DNA from: Haloarchaeobius sp. FL176 | GTDB lineage: Archaea; Halobacteriota; Halobacteria; Halobacteriales; Natrialbaceae | Direction: 5' to 3' | Assembly: GCF_024609245.1 (NCBI RefSeq) | Contig: NZ_JANJYH010000003.1 | Location: 372,001 to 436,000, forward strand | DNA: 64,000 bases | Shown: piece by piece, positions 43,136 through 51,864 of the stretch | Layout of the letters: every line of letters begins with the position of its first letter | Position numbering within the stretch: the stretch's first letter is position 1 | Translations under genes and position numbers: made by a program | The notes under the pieces: generated by a model | The model's database searches: none | What the model was told of the DNA's origin: nothing | The model's input: the letters and a program-made list of their open reading frames with translations, nothing else

Positions 43136-43396
43136 ATGCCGGGCCAGCGCGCGGTCGCCCTCGGCGAGTGAGGCGGCGACCTCGCGGTCGAGACGGTCGA
43201 CCGACCCGACCCCGACCTGCCTCCCGGAGTTCCCGGGCACGAGTTCGCCGGCGTCGTCGAATCCGTCGGCGAGGGCGTCGACCCGACCCGCATCGATGCG
43301 GACGTGGGCGAATCCCTCTCGCTCGACGGGGTGGCCGACTACCACCGACGCCTGCGGCGCGGGGAAACGAGCGGGATGGGCGTGCTGAAGCCGTAG
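43136..43396 (+). pseudogene. Internally deleted zinc alcohol dehydrogenase
   Basis: A single frame from ATG 43136 to TAG 43396 (86 codons) with one TGA after eleven codons. It joins an N-terminal piece with the zinc-site motif PGVPGHEFAGVVESVGEGV directly to a C-terminal piece SLDGVADYHRRLRRGETSG ending MGVLKP. A functional enzyme has about 340 residues, so most of the middle, including the NAD-binding Rossmann core, is gone. It is a relic. Confidence 0.75.
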
Positions 43397-43435
43397 GCGG
43401 TGGTGGGTCACGTATCGCGGCCCACGCCGACGGAA

Positions 43436-43444
43436 CGCTTTTGA
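43436..43444 (+). promoter_or_regulatory. TATA-like box for the metallophosphoesterase gene
   Basis: CGCTTTTGA lies 24-32 bases before ATG 43468. It shows the gene has its own start site rather than relying on the upstream relic. Confidence 0.45.
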
Positions 43445-43467
43445 CGCAGACGGACCCGGCAACTGGT

Positions 43468-43962
43468 ATGCAGGTCGCCATCGTCTCCGATTCTCACATC
43501 CCCGACCGGGAGGAGACCATCCCCGACGAGTTCGAGGAGCGAATCGCCGCCGCGGACCACGTCGTCCACGCGGGCGACTTCACGGGCACCGAGACGCTCT
43601 CCCACGTCCGCGAGCTGGCGGCCGAGCTGACCGCCGTCCACGGAAACATGGCCGCGCCGGACATCGACCTGCCGTCCGTTGCGTCGGTCGAACTCGGCGG
43701 CGTGACACTCGTCGTGACTCACGGGACGGTGCGGTCGCTGGAGGCGTGGTACGACACCGTCGCCGAGACCGTCCGTGAGCACGCCGACGAGCCCCGCGTC
43801 GGTGTCGGCGGCCACACCCACCGGCTGGAGGACGAGGTCCACGACGGCGTCCGGCTGCTCAACCCCGGGTCGGTGACGGGTGCCGACCCCGCGACGGCAG
43901 CGACCATGCTCACCGCCGAGGTCGACGACGGCGAGGTCGACGTGACCGTCCACGAGCGCTGA
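43468..43962 (+). CDS. YfcE/MJ0936-type metallophosphoesterase
   Basis: A 164-residue calcineurin-like phosphodiesterase. All metal motifs are present: VAIVSDSHIPD (D-x-H), HVVHAGDF (GD), VHGNM (GN), VVTHG (H) and VGVGGHTHRLE (GHxH). The family hydrolyses phosphomono- and diesters with Mn2+ or similar ions; the natural substrate is unknown. The size is typical of the stand-alone archaeal form. It follows the alcohol-dehydrogenase relic by 71 bases, and has its own TATA box. Confidence 0.93.
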   Translation: MQVAIVSDSHIPDREETIPDEFEERIAAADHVVHAGDFTGTETLSHVRELAAELTAVHGNMAAPDIDLPSVASVELGGVTLVVTHGTVRSLEAWYDTVAETVREHADEPRVGVGGHTHRLEDEVHDGVRLLNPGSVTGADPATAATMLTAEVDDGEVDVTVHER

Positions 43963-44022
43963 GACCCGCCCCGCACAGCCGACATCTATCTTCGAACGCG
44001 CGAATCGGAGGGTATACGTCGT

Positions 44023-44190
44023 CTCTCGGGGTCACGGCTCGCCGTCGCCGCGCTACTCGCCGGGAACGCCGTCCCGCTCGTCGGCGTGCTGGCGTTCGGC
44101 TGGAACGCGCACGGTCGGGCTGGACCGGCGATGACTCGACCCGACGCACCCCCGACTCTCCGGACGGGCAGCCCGTGCCGGCGACACTAA
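44023..44190 (+). pseudogene. N-terminal remnant of a DUF6498-type membrane protein
   Basis: An open stretch reading SRLAVAALLAGNAVPLVGVL followed by AFGWNAH, then unrelated sequence to a TAA at 44188. The first-TM segment with N-x-x-P-L-x-G-V-L-x-F-G-W is the start of the haloarchaeal DUF6498 family as I remember it, normally several hundred residues. No start codon sits at the expected place and the rest of the gene is missing. Confidence 0.5.
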
Positions 44191-44229
44191 CGCTAACTTC
44201 CCGGCCCTCGTCGTCCCATCCGACACCAG

Positions 44230-46923
44230 ATGGCGTGGCACACCGAGGACGTCGAGGCGGTGTTCGGGGAGCTCGACTCGTCACCCGACGGAATCGACCC
44301 GGACGAGGCGGAAGCGCGGCTCGAGGAGCACGGGCCGAACGAGATACACACCGAGGCGACCCGCGGCCCGCTGCAGGTGCTCCTCTCGCAGTTCACCAGC
44401 GCGCTCATCTGGGTGCTCATCGCGGCGGCCGCCCTCTCGCTCGTCATCGGCCACGCCGTCGACGCCGTCCTCATCGGCATCATCCTGCTCGCGAACGGGG
44501 TCTTCGGCTTCGTCCAGGAGTACCGCGCCGAGCAGAGCCTGGAGGCGCTCCGGGAGCTGTCCGCGCCGGAGGTCGTGGTCCGGCGCGGCGGGGCGGAGCG
44601 GACCGCCCCCGCGACGGACCTCGTGCCGGGCGATATGGTCGTCCTCAGCGAGGGCGACGTGGTGCCCGCCGACGCGCGCCTCGTGGAGACGCACTCGATA
44701 GAGGTCGACGAGGCCGCGCTCACGGGCGAGAGCGTCCCCGTCTCGAAGTCGACCGGTACCCTGCCGGCGGAGACGCCCCTCGCGGAGCGCTCGAACACCG
44801 TCTACCGGGGGACGAGCGTCACCCGGGGCCGCGCCGTCGCGGTCGTCGTCGACACCGGGATGGAGACCGAGGTCGGTGCCATCGCAACCGAGCTGCTCAC
44901 CGCGGCGGAGACCAAGACGCCGCTGCAGCGCAGCCTCGACGCGCTCGGCCGACGCCTCGGGTTTGCGGTCCTCGCGCTCGCAGCCATCGTCATCCCGGTG
45001 CTCGTCTACGGCGGCACGTCGTGGGTGCAGGCCGGCCTGGCAGGCGTCTCGCTCGCCGTCGCGGCCATCCCCGAGGGCCTGCCGGCCATCGTCACGCTGA
45101 CGCTCGCGCTCGGGGTGCGCAAGATGGCCGACGAGAACGCGCTCGTCCGCACGCTGCCGGCGGTCGAGGCGCTCGGCGCGGTCGACGTCGTCTGTACGGA
45201 CAAGACCGGCACGCTCACCGAGGGCGAGATGCGCGTGCAGGTCGGCTGGATAGCCGACGGGACGGTCGACCTCGGTACCGACGACGGGCCCAGCGGCGCG
45301 GACGACGCCGCCGGACCGGCCGCCAGCGACGGCGGCGAGGTGTCCGACACGGCCGAGCCGGTCGCCGCCGCCGAGACGGACGACCGCGTGGGGCTCCTGC
45401 TGGAGATCGGCGCGCTCTGCAACGACGCGACGGCCGACGACGGCGACCCGACCGAGCGCGCGCTCGTCGCGGCCGCCGAGAACCACGGCATCGACGTCCC
45501 GGCGCTCCGGGAGGAGCGCGAGCGCGTCGACGAGATATCGTTCTCGTCCGAGCGCAAGCGCATGGCGACCGTCCACGACGACGTGGTGTACGTCAAGGGT
45601 GCGCCGGGCGTCGTCCTCGAACGCTCGTCCAGAATCCTCACCGCGGACGGGCCAGTCGAACTGGACGAGGCGACCAGAGACCGCGTCAGCGAGCAGGTCG
45701 AGACGTTCGCGGACGACGCGCTCCGGGTGCTCGCCTTCGCGTACAAGGACCGAAGCGACGACGGCGACACCGAGGAGAACCTCGTCCTCGTCGGTCTGCA
45801 GGGACTGCTTGACCCGCCCCGCAGGGAGGTGCGCGACGCTATCGCCGACACCAACCGTGCCGGCATCGACGTGAAGGTTATCACCGGCGACAACGCGGTC
45901 ACGGCGGGCGCGATCGCCCGCGAGGTCGGCATCGAGTCCGACGTGCTGACCGGGAGCGACGTCGCCGCACTCTCCGACGAGGAGCTACGGGCCCGGGTCG
46001 AGGAGGTGGACGTGTTCGCCCGCGCCGACCCCGGTCACAAGGTGCGTATCCTCACGGCGCTGCAGGCGTCGGGACACTCCGTCGCGATGACCGGCGACGG
46101 TGTCAACGACGCGCCGGCGCTGAAGAACGCCGACGTCGGCATCGCGATGGGTGTCCGGGGCACCGACGTGGCCAAGCAGGCCAGCGACATCGTCCTGCTC
46201 GACGACAACTACGCGACCATCCGCACCGCCATCAGCCGCGGGCGGAAGATCTTCGACAACATCTGGAAGTTCGTCGCCTACCTGCTGAGCGCGAACGCCG
46301 CCGAGGTCGCGCTCGTGTTCATCGCGTCGCTCTTTGGCTACCTCGTGCTCCCGGCGGTCCAGCTGCTCTGGATCAACCTGCTCACCGACGGACTGCCGGC
46401 GCTCGCACTCGGCACCGACCCCGCCGGCGACGTGATGGACCGCGAGCCGCGCAGCCGGGCCGCCGGCATCATCGACCGCGAGATGCTCACGTTCATCGGC
46501 GGTGCGGGACTCACCGTGACCGTCGTGATGCTCGGCCTGCTCGTCTACGTGCTCGACGGCGCGGCCAGCGTGACGCCTTACGCCATGACGATGGTGTTCA
46601 CCGGCTTCGTCGTCTTCGAGTTCCTGAAACTGTACGTCGTGCGCTGGTCACGAGGGACGCCACTCGTCTCGAACCGGTGGCTCGGGCTCGCCGTCGGCAC
46701 GTCGCTCGCGCTCCACCTCTCGGTGCTGTACACGCCGCTCTCGGAGTACTTCGGCACCGTCGCGCTCACCCTGTCGGACTGGGGAATCCTCGCCGCGGCG
46801 CTGCTCGTCGGTCTCGGCCCGCTGCTCGGCATCGGCTCGCTGGTGCGGCGGCACAGCCGCCACCACGAGGACGACGGTGACGACGACGAGGGAGGCGGAC
46901 TCAGCCCGGAAGCAGCAGGTTGA
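44230..46923 (+). CDS. P-type cation-transporting ATPase, P2 class
   Basis: An 897-residue ion pump with about 10 membrane segments. The phosphorylated Asp is D324 in CTDKTGTLTEGEM. Dephosphorylation TGES is in DEAALTGESVPV, the hinge is AMTGDGVNDAPALKNADVG, M4 has AAIPEGLPAIV and M6 has NLLTDGLPALALGTDP, close to SERCA/PMR1-type Ca2+ pumps; Na+ or Mg2+ pumps share these. An insertion of about 45 acidic residues (near 345-395) lies just after the phosphorylation site. The C-terminus ends in acidic low complexity and overlaps the neighbour by 23 bases (convergent). Confidence 0.93.
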   Translation: MAWHTEDVEAVFGELDSSPDGIDPDEAEARLEEHGPNEIHTEATRGPLQVLLSQFTSALIWVLIAAAALSLVIGHAVDAVLIGIILLANGVFGFVQEYRAEQSLEALRELSAPEVVVRRGGAERTAPATDLVPGDMVVLSEGDVVPADARLVETHSIEVDEAALTGESVPVSKSTGTLPAETPLAERSNTVYRGTSVTRGRAVAVVVDTGMETEVGAIATELLTAAETKTPLQRSLDALGRRLGFAVLALAAIVIPVLVYGGTSWVQAGLAGVSLAVAAIPEGLPAIVTLTLALGVRKMADENALVRTLPAVEALGAVDVVCTDKTGTLTEGEMRVQVGWIADGTVDLGTDDGPSGADDAAGPAASDGGEVSDTAEPVAAAETDDRVGLLLEIGALCNDATADDGDPTERALVAAAENHGIDVPALREERERVDEISFSSERKRMATVHDDVVYVKGAPGVVLERSSRILTADGPVELDEATRDRVSEQVETFADDALRVLAFAYKDRSDDGDTEENLVLVGLQGLLDPPRREVRDAIADTNRAGIDVKVITGDNAVTAGAIAREVGIESDVLTGSDVAALSDEELRARVEEVDVFARADPGHKVRILTALQASGHSVAMTGDGVNDAPALKNADVGIAMGVRGTDVAKQASDIVLLDDNYATIRTAISRGRKIFDNIWKFVAYLLSANAAEVALVFIASLFGYLVLPAVQLLWINLLTDGLPALALGTDPAGDVMDREPRSRAAGIIDREMLTFIGGAGLTVTVVMLGLLVYVLDGAASVTPYAMTMVFTGFVVFEFLKLYVVRWSRGTPLVSNRWLGLAVGTSLALHLSVLYTPLSEYFGTVALTLSDWGILAAALLVGLGPLLGIGSLVRRHSRHHEDDGDDDEGGGLSPEAAG

Positions 46924-47482
46924 TAGCGGCGACCGCGAGCCCAGCGAGCCCCATCCGCGCCGCCGAGACGTACCACCGGTGGCCCGAGATGGAACCCATG
47001 TACGCACCGAACGTCGAGAGCACGCCGACGCCCAGGGCGACGCCGACGACGGCGGCCTCGGCGATGCTGAACACCGTCCCCTCGAACAGGAACGGCGAGA
47101 GCGGGACGAGCACGCCGATCAGCGGGCCGAGTCCGCTCGCGACGGCGTGGAACAGTCGTGCGCCGCTCTGCTCGCGCTGGATGCGCGTGTCGTCGAGGTC
47201 GGTGAGCATCGCGCGCTCGATGCGCTGTCTCTCCGCGCTCGTCTCGGCGCGTTCGATCTCCCAGACGCTCCAGACGGCCGACGTGGTGAGGCCGACCGCC
47301 GCGCCGAGGCCGATCTTCACGACCGCCATGCCGTCCGGCACCCCGGTCAGTACCGCGCCGACGACGACCCCGATGCTGGTGAGGGTCCCGTCGAACCCGT
47401 TCGAGATGAAGTACCGCCGGGCGATGGAGCGGACGTCCTCCTTCCCGAGCAGCCGCAGGAGGCGCTGGTAGGTCGAGGGCAC
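46901..47482 (-). CDS. VIT1/CCC1-family metal transporter
   Basis: A 193-residue membrane protein with about five TM segments. The signature FISNGFDGTLTSIGVVVGAV is in TM1, with PDGMAVVKIGLGAAVGLTTS next. A charged cytosolic helix (ERAETSAERQRIERAMLTDL) between TM2 and TM3 matches the metal-binding helix of VIT1, which exports Fe2+/Mn2+. Three more TMs follow. It starts two bases after the DUF211 stop, so it is in that operon, and it faces the P-type ATPase. The substrate ion is inferred from family only. Confidence 0.87.
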   Translation of the reverse strand: MPSTYQRLLRLLGKEDVRSIARRYFISNGFDGTLTSIGVVVGAVLTGVPDGMAVVKIGLGAAVGLTTSAVWSVWEIERAETSAERQRIERAMLTDLDDTRIQREQSGARLFHAVASGLGPLIGVLVPLSPFLFEGTVFSIAEAAVVGVALGVGVLSTFGAYMGSISGHRWYVSAARMGLAGLAVAAINLLLPG

Positions 47483-47484
47483 GG

Positions 47485-47772
47485 TCAGTCCTGTGGGGTC
47501 CTGCGGTCCTCGACGACCCGCTCCCCGCAGGCGACCTCGTCGACCGAGTGGACGGTGCCACCGAGCGTCTCGACCGTCTCCTCGACCACCCCGAAGTCGA
47601 CGGCCTCGCCCTCGAAGGTGAGCTTGACGTTCTGGACCTCCTTGTCGAGTTCGACGAGCGACGACGTGACGCCCTCGACACCGTCGAGCTCGGACAGGTG
47701 TTCGGTGAACTCGACGAGCGGTGGCTCGTGCGGTTTCAGCACGTCGACGACGAGACGACGGACGGGAGCCAT
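47485..47772 (-). CDS. DUF211 protein
   Basis: A 95-residue ferredoxin-like-fold protein from ATG 47772. It begins MAPVRRLVVDVLKPHEPPLV and has SELDGVEGVTSSLVELDKEV and FEGEAVDFGVVEETVETLGG with an end DEVACGERVV. DUF211 proteins are small archaeal proteins that form oligomers; reported structures show metal sites. Its role is not known. It leads an operon with the VIT1/CCC1 transporter (two-base spacer). The pairing suggests a metal-linked function, perhaps sensing or chaperoning the transported ion. Confidence 0.85.
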   Translation of the reverse strand: MAPVRRLVVDVLKPHEPPLVEFTEHLSELDGVEGVTSSLVELDKEVQNVKLTFEGEAVDFGVVEETVETLGGTVHSVDEVACGERVVEDRRTPQD

Positions 47773-47852
47773 ACGCCCACGTTCCGGGCCCGAGGAGAAA
47801 AACGTAGCCTCGGTTCCGAGGCCGTGAGAGTCGCCAGCCGCGGGCAGTATGC

Positions 47853-49775
47853 CTACTCCGTCGGCTGGACCGGGAGCTCGATGTGGGTCGGGTTGTCCGC
47901 CTCGTGGAACACGGTGTTCTCGGCGACGCGCGTCTCCTCCCCGCCGTAGAGCGGCCCGCCGGTGTTGTGGTTCACGTCGAAGCGCGGCCAGTTCGAGGAG
48001 GAGATGTCGAGCCGGATGCGGTGGCCGGCGTCGAAGCGGTTCGCCGTGTCGTACGGCTCCATGTAGAACTCGTACACCTCGTCGGCGTCGAGCAGATCGG
48101 GCTCGTCGCGGTAGCTTCGGTAGCGCCCCCGGCAGATGGCGTCCGAGAGGTTGAGCGCGTAGCCGTCGGGGTAGTCCTCGCTCTCGGGGTACTCGTCGAC
48201 GAGCTTCGCGGTGAAGTCGGTGTCCGGGCCGTCGGTCGCACCGAAGACGCGGACCCGGATAGGGCCCGCTATCTCGACCGGCTCGTCGAGCGGCGGCGTC
48301 CGGAACACCTGGACGTCGGCGCGGTCGGCGAGGGGGCCGTAGGGCTCGCTCGCGCCGAAGGTTCCCTCGTGGGTCCGCTGGTCGTAGCCGCCCCGTCCCG
48401 CGAAGTCGATGATGTTCCGGTCGCCCAGCGGGTACGCCTCGACTGACTCCGCCCGCGGCTCGTAGGTGAGGTAGGATGAGGTGTTGCCGCCGATGGTCGG
48501 GACGGGGTCGTCGGGGTCGAACTCGTAGGTGGTCGCGGAGTCGGTGGCGGTCGGTTTCGCCGTCGAGAGCGTGCCGTCGCCGTGGGCGTAGAACGTCGTC
48601 ATCTCGGTGCCGGCGGGCGGCCACGCGTCGGCACTGCGCCACTCGCCGCCGTGGAACAGGTGGCCGTCGTCGGACCGGTGGCCGTCGCCGGTTCCCATCA
48701 GGAAGTACTCCACGCGGGGGTGGTCCCACGACGCCTCGCCGCGGAGGTAGTGGTCGAAAAAGCGCTTGCGGGTCTCGCGGTACTTCCGGGTCGCGTCCTC
48801 GCCGAACGCGAGGTCGCCGGCGGTCGGCTGCTCCCACGTCAGCGGCGGGAACAGCAGCTGCTCGCTGTGGTCGTGCCCGCCGGGAAGCCGCGCGAGGTGG
48901 GTCCACGGCCCCATCAGCAGGTAGTGGTCCGACTCCTTGCGGTCGGCGAGGCCGACGAAGTTGTCACAGGTAGCGCCGGTGTAGGAGTCGTACCAGCCCC
49001 CCGAGTAGACGGTGGGCACGTCCGCGCTCTCGTCGTAGTGGCGCTCGAAGTTGACGCCGGGGTTCTGCCAGCGGTCGTCGCTCGCGCTCCCGGTCTCCAT
49101 GATGTCGAACGCCCACTCCTCGTACGCCGGGAGTTCGGCGAGGGCGGTCTCGCCGCGTTCGACCGGGGCGTCCTCCAGCACCTCGCGGAAGTCGACGTCG
49201 GCGAAGACCTGCTGCACGTCGGGGTCGGCGAGGCTCTCGTGGGCGAAGCCCGCACCCAGGGTGAAGGCCCAGGAGAGCCAGCGCTGCTCGAACGCGCCGT
49301 TGTGCCGGAACGTCTTCTCCCGGCCGTTGGCCGCGCCCATGTTGACGAACATCCCGGCGAGGCCGTCGGGGGCCTGCGTGGCGAGCGCACTCTGGACCCA
49401 CGCGCCGTAGGAGGTGCCGAGCGTGGCGACCTGTCCGTCGCAGTACCCCTGCGCGGCCAGCCATTCGACGGTGTCCGCGCCGTCTTCGGCCTCGTTGACG
49501 TGGATTTCGAACTCGCCCTCGCTGTCGAAGCGCCCGCGCACGTCCTGGATGGCGATGACGTAGCCCCGCGAGGCGTACCACTCGCCGTGCCGGGTCCGCC
49601 CGCCGGTCTTGTCGTACGGCGTCCGGTCGAGGATGACGGGTCGCGGCTCGTCGATTGGCTCGTGGGTGTCGGGGTCGGCGGGCCGGTAGACGTCCGTCGC
49701 GAGCCGGGTCCCGTCCCGCATCTCGATCATGACGTTCAGGTCGGCGTGGACGGCGTAGCGCGGTTCGTCTGTCAT
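47853..49775 (-). CDS. CocE/NonD-type serine hydrolase (X-Pro dipeptidyl-peptidase S15-like)
   Basis: A 640-residue alpha/beta hydrolase. The catalytic Ser122 is in VATLGTSYGAWVQSALATQA (G-x-S-Y-G), typical of S15/CocE. The Asp and His are expected in the later PGGHDHSEQLL region (HD near residue 325). The C-terminal half is a jelly-roll domain (RVRVFGATDGPDTDFTAKLV, FDVNHNTGGPLYGGEE). CocE cleaves esters; relatives cleave N-terminal X-Pro or hydantoin-like amides. ATG 49775; an earlier start at 49802 is possible. Confidence 0.88.
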   Translation of the reverse strand: MTDEPRYAVHADLNVMIEMRDGTRLATDVYRPADPDTHEPIDEPRPVILDRTPYDKTGGRTRHGEWYASRGYVIAIQDVRGRFDSEGEFEIHVNEAEDGADTVEWLAAQGYCDGQVATLGTSYGAWVQSALATQAPDGLAGMFVNMGAANGREKTFRHNGAFEQRWLSWAFTLGAGFAHESLADPDVQQVFADVDFREVLEDAPVERGETALAELPAYEEWAFDIMETGSASDDRWQNPGVNFERHYDESADVPTVYSGGWYDSYTGATCDNFVGLADRKESDHYLLMGPWTHLARLPGGHDHSEQLLFPPLTWEQPTAGDLAFGEDATRKYRETRKRFFDHYLRGEASWDHPRVEYFLMGTGDGHRSDDGHLFHGGEWRSADAWPPAGTEMTTFYAHGDGTLSTAKPTATDSATTYEFDPDDPVPTIGGNTSSYLTYEPRAESVEAYPLGDRNIIDFAGRGGYDQRTHEGTFGASEPYGPLADRADVQVFRTPPLDEPVEIAGPIRVRVFGATDGPDTDFTAKLVDEYPESEDYPDGYALNLSDAICRGRYRSYRDEPDLLDADEVYEFYMEPYDTANRFDAGHRIRLDISSSNWPRFDVNHNTGGPLYGGEETRVAENTVFHEADNPTHIELPVQPTE

Positions 49776-49982
49776 ACACCCACACACCGCCACAGTTCGC
49801 AAATAGCTTGCCCCGTCCCTGTGGCCCGGAAACCGTGCGTGGGCGGCGCTCCGGTCTCACGGCCGCTGCTACCGTCGATAGGTAACTAGTGAGGCCCCGG
49901 CCCGGACTCGACGCCCCCGTAACCCGCCGATACCTCCAGCGTCACGCGTCGAACGACCAATTTACCGTTCGAAACGACGACA

Positions 49983-50057
49983 GTTTTAATTACGATGTTT
50001 CTGATTGAAGGGGTATAGTGTGGCAAGGGGACACGTAACACACTATCGGAGGCACAC
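49983..50057 (+). promoter_or_regulatory. Permease promoter and structured leader
   Basis: TATA-like GTTTTAATTAC (49983-49993) puts the start near 50015. The leader contains an 8-bp inverted repeat, ATAGTGTG (50015-50022) and CACACTAT (50039-50046), ending one base before a strong Shine-Dalgarno GGAGG (50048-50052), five bases before ATG 50058. A smaller alternative stem is GTGT (50018-50021) with ACAC (50031-50034). Leadered genes with SD are uncommon here. Confidence 0.55.
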
Positions 50058-51728
50058 ATGAGCAACGAAGACAACACGGACGACTTCGACGACGTCGACG
50101 AACCACCGATTCCCGAGGAGGGACGGGCCGCGGCGGGAGGTGCGGAGCAGTCCGACTTCGTCGAGTACGGAATCGACGACAAACCACCCCTCGGAGAGTC
50201 GATCCTCCTGGGCATCCAGCACTACCTGACGATGATCGGTGCGACCATCGCCATCCCGCTGGTGCTCGCGGGGGCGATGGCGATGCCGGGGTCCGGCGCT
50301 CCGGGTGCACCACCCGGAACGGAGACCGCGAAACTCATCGGGACGTTCTTCGTGGTGTCCGGGGTCGCCACACTCGCACAGACCACGCTCGGGAACCGCT
50401 ATCCCATCGTGCAGGGCGGAACGTTCTCGATGCTCGCACCCGCACTCGCCATCATCGGCGTCATCGCCAGCAACGGTGGGGGCTGGGAGACGATGATACT
50501 CGAGCTACAGGGTGCGGTCATCGTCGCCGGCGTCGCCGAGGTGCTCATCGGCTATTTCGGCATCATGGGCTGGCTCAAGCGACACATGGGCCCCATCGTC
50601 ATCGCCCCGGTCATCGCCCTCATCGGGTTATCGCTGTTCAGCGTCGGGCAGATAACCTCGGCGACACAGAACTGGTGGCTACTCGGGCTGACGGTGCTGC
50701 TCATCGTCGCCTTCTCGCAGTACCTCAACGACTACAACCGGGCGTTCCGGCTGTTTCCGGTCCTGCTCGCGCTCGTCGCGGCGTGGCTCGTCGCGGCCGC
50801 GCTGTCGGTGACGGGTATCTACGCGACTGGGACGGCGGGGTACATCAACTTCGACACCGTGACCAACGCCGAGCCGATCCTCGCCATCTATCCGCTGCAG
50901 TGGGGGATGCCGCAGTTCACGGGCTCGTTCATCATCGGGATGTTCGCCGGGATGCTCGCGTCGGTCATCGAGAGCTTCGGTGACTACCACTCCGTCGCTC
51001 GCATGGCCGGCAAGGGTGCACCGAACGCGCAGCGCGTCAACCACGGCATCGGCATGGAGGGCATCGGCAACACGTTGGCTGGAATCATGGGGACCGGCAA
51101 CGGCTCGACCTCGTACACGGAGAACGTCGGCGCCATCGGCATCACCGGCGTCGCCTCGCGGTACGTCGTCCAGATCGGTGCCGTCGTGATGCTCATCGTC
51201 GGTTTCGTCGGCTACTTCGGGCAGCTCGTCGCGACCATCCCGAACCCCATCGTCGGGGGGCTGTTCCTGGCGATGTTCGGGCAGATCGCGGCGGTCGGCC
51301 TCTCGCAGCTGAAGTTCGTCGACCTCGACAAGAACCGGAACGTGTTCATCATCGGCATCGCGCTGTTCGCCGGCCTCGCCATCCCGGCGTACATGGGGAA
51401 CGTCGCCGCGGCGTCGGACGTCGGCGGTGCGACCGCGTTGCAAGCGGGGCTGGCTGGCGAGTTCCCGTTCAGCCTGCTTGAGGGCGTCGAGGTTGCCGGC
51501 GTCTCGCCGCTTGGCATCATCGCGACGACGACGTTCGTCATCGGCAGCACCGGCATGGCCGTCGGTGGCATCGTCGCGTTCGTCCTCGACAACACCATCC
51601 CCGGCACCCGCGAGGAGCGCGGGCTGACGACCTGGGAGGACATCACCGAGGACGCCGACGAGTTCAAGCCGTTCTGGGAGCGTCTGGGCGGCAGCGACGA
51701 CGAGCGCCCCGCGCCCGGCGGCGACTGA
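50058..51728 (+). CDS. NCS2-family xanthine/uracil permease
   Basis: A 556-residue transporter with about 14 membrane segments. TM1 has GIQHYLTMIGATIAIPLVLA with the conserved Gln-His. The substrate and signature motifs are GMEGIGNTLAGIMGTGNGST, then SYTENVGAIGITGVASR (N-x-G-x-x-x-x-T). It brings nucleobases in with H+ or Na+. UraA-type and xanthine-type members share these motifs, so the base is not set; the Mo-hydroxylase and hydantoinase genes nearby favour a purine or uracil-like substrate. The N-terminus has a 40-residue acidic extension. Confidence 0.9.
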   Translation: MSNEDNTDDFDDVDEPPIPEEGRAAAGGAEQSDFVEYGIDDKPPLGESILLGIQHYLTMIGATIAIPLVLAGAMAMPGSGAPGAPPGTETAKLIGTFFVVSGVATLAQTTLGNRYPIVQGGTFSMLAPALAIIGVIASNGGGWETMILELQGAVIVAGVAEVLIGYFGIMGWLKRHMGPIVIAPVIALIGLSLFSVGQITSATQNWWLLGLTVLLIVAFSQYLNDYNRAFRLFPVLLALVAAWLVAAALSVTGIYATGTAGYINFDTVTNAEPILAIYPLQWGMPQFTGSFIIGMFAGMLASVIESFGDYHSVARMAGKGAPNAQRVNHGIGMEGIGNTLAGIMGTGNGSTSYTENVGAIGITGVASRYVVQIGAVVMLIVGFVGYFGQLVATIPNPIVGGLFLAMFGQIAAVGLSQLKFVDLDKNRNVFIIGIALFAGLAIPAYMGNVAAASDVGGATALQAGLAGEFPFSLLEGVEVAGVSPLGIIATTTFVIGSTGMAVGGIVAFVLDNTIPGTREERGLTTWEDITEDADEFKPFWERLGGSDDERPAPGGD

Positions 51729-51864
51729 CCGCGGGCGGACGAACGGACATCCACACCTGTTCTTTCGGGGGTGCTCCACCAGCGACGGCGACGCCTCGCC
51801 CCACCCCTGGCGACACCCCCGTCCACCGCAACAGTCAGGGACCTGGGGGGCGCGAGAGGGGAAC

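Noticed and set aside
40050-50021. The 11-mer GGGTATAGTGT occurs at 40050-40060 and 50011-50021, both near gene starts.
   Set aside because: Many 11-mers repeat by chance in 64 kb. The flanks differ, and the first copy is not at a comparable promoter distance.
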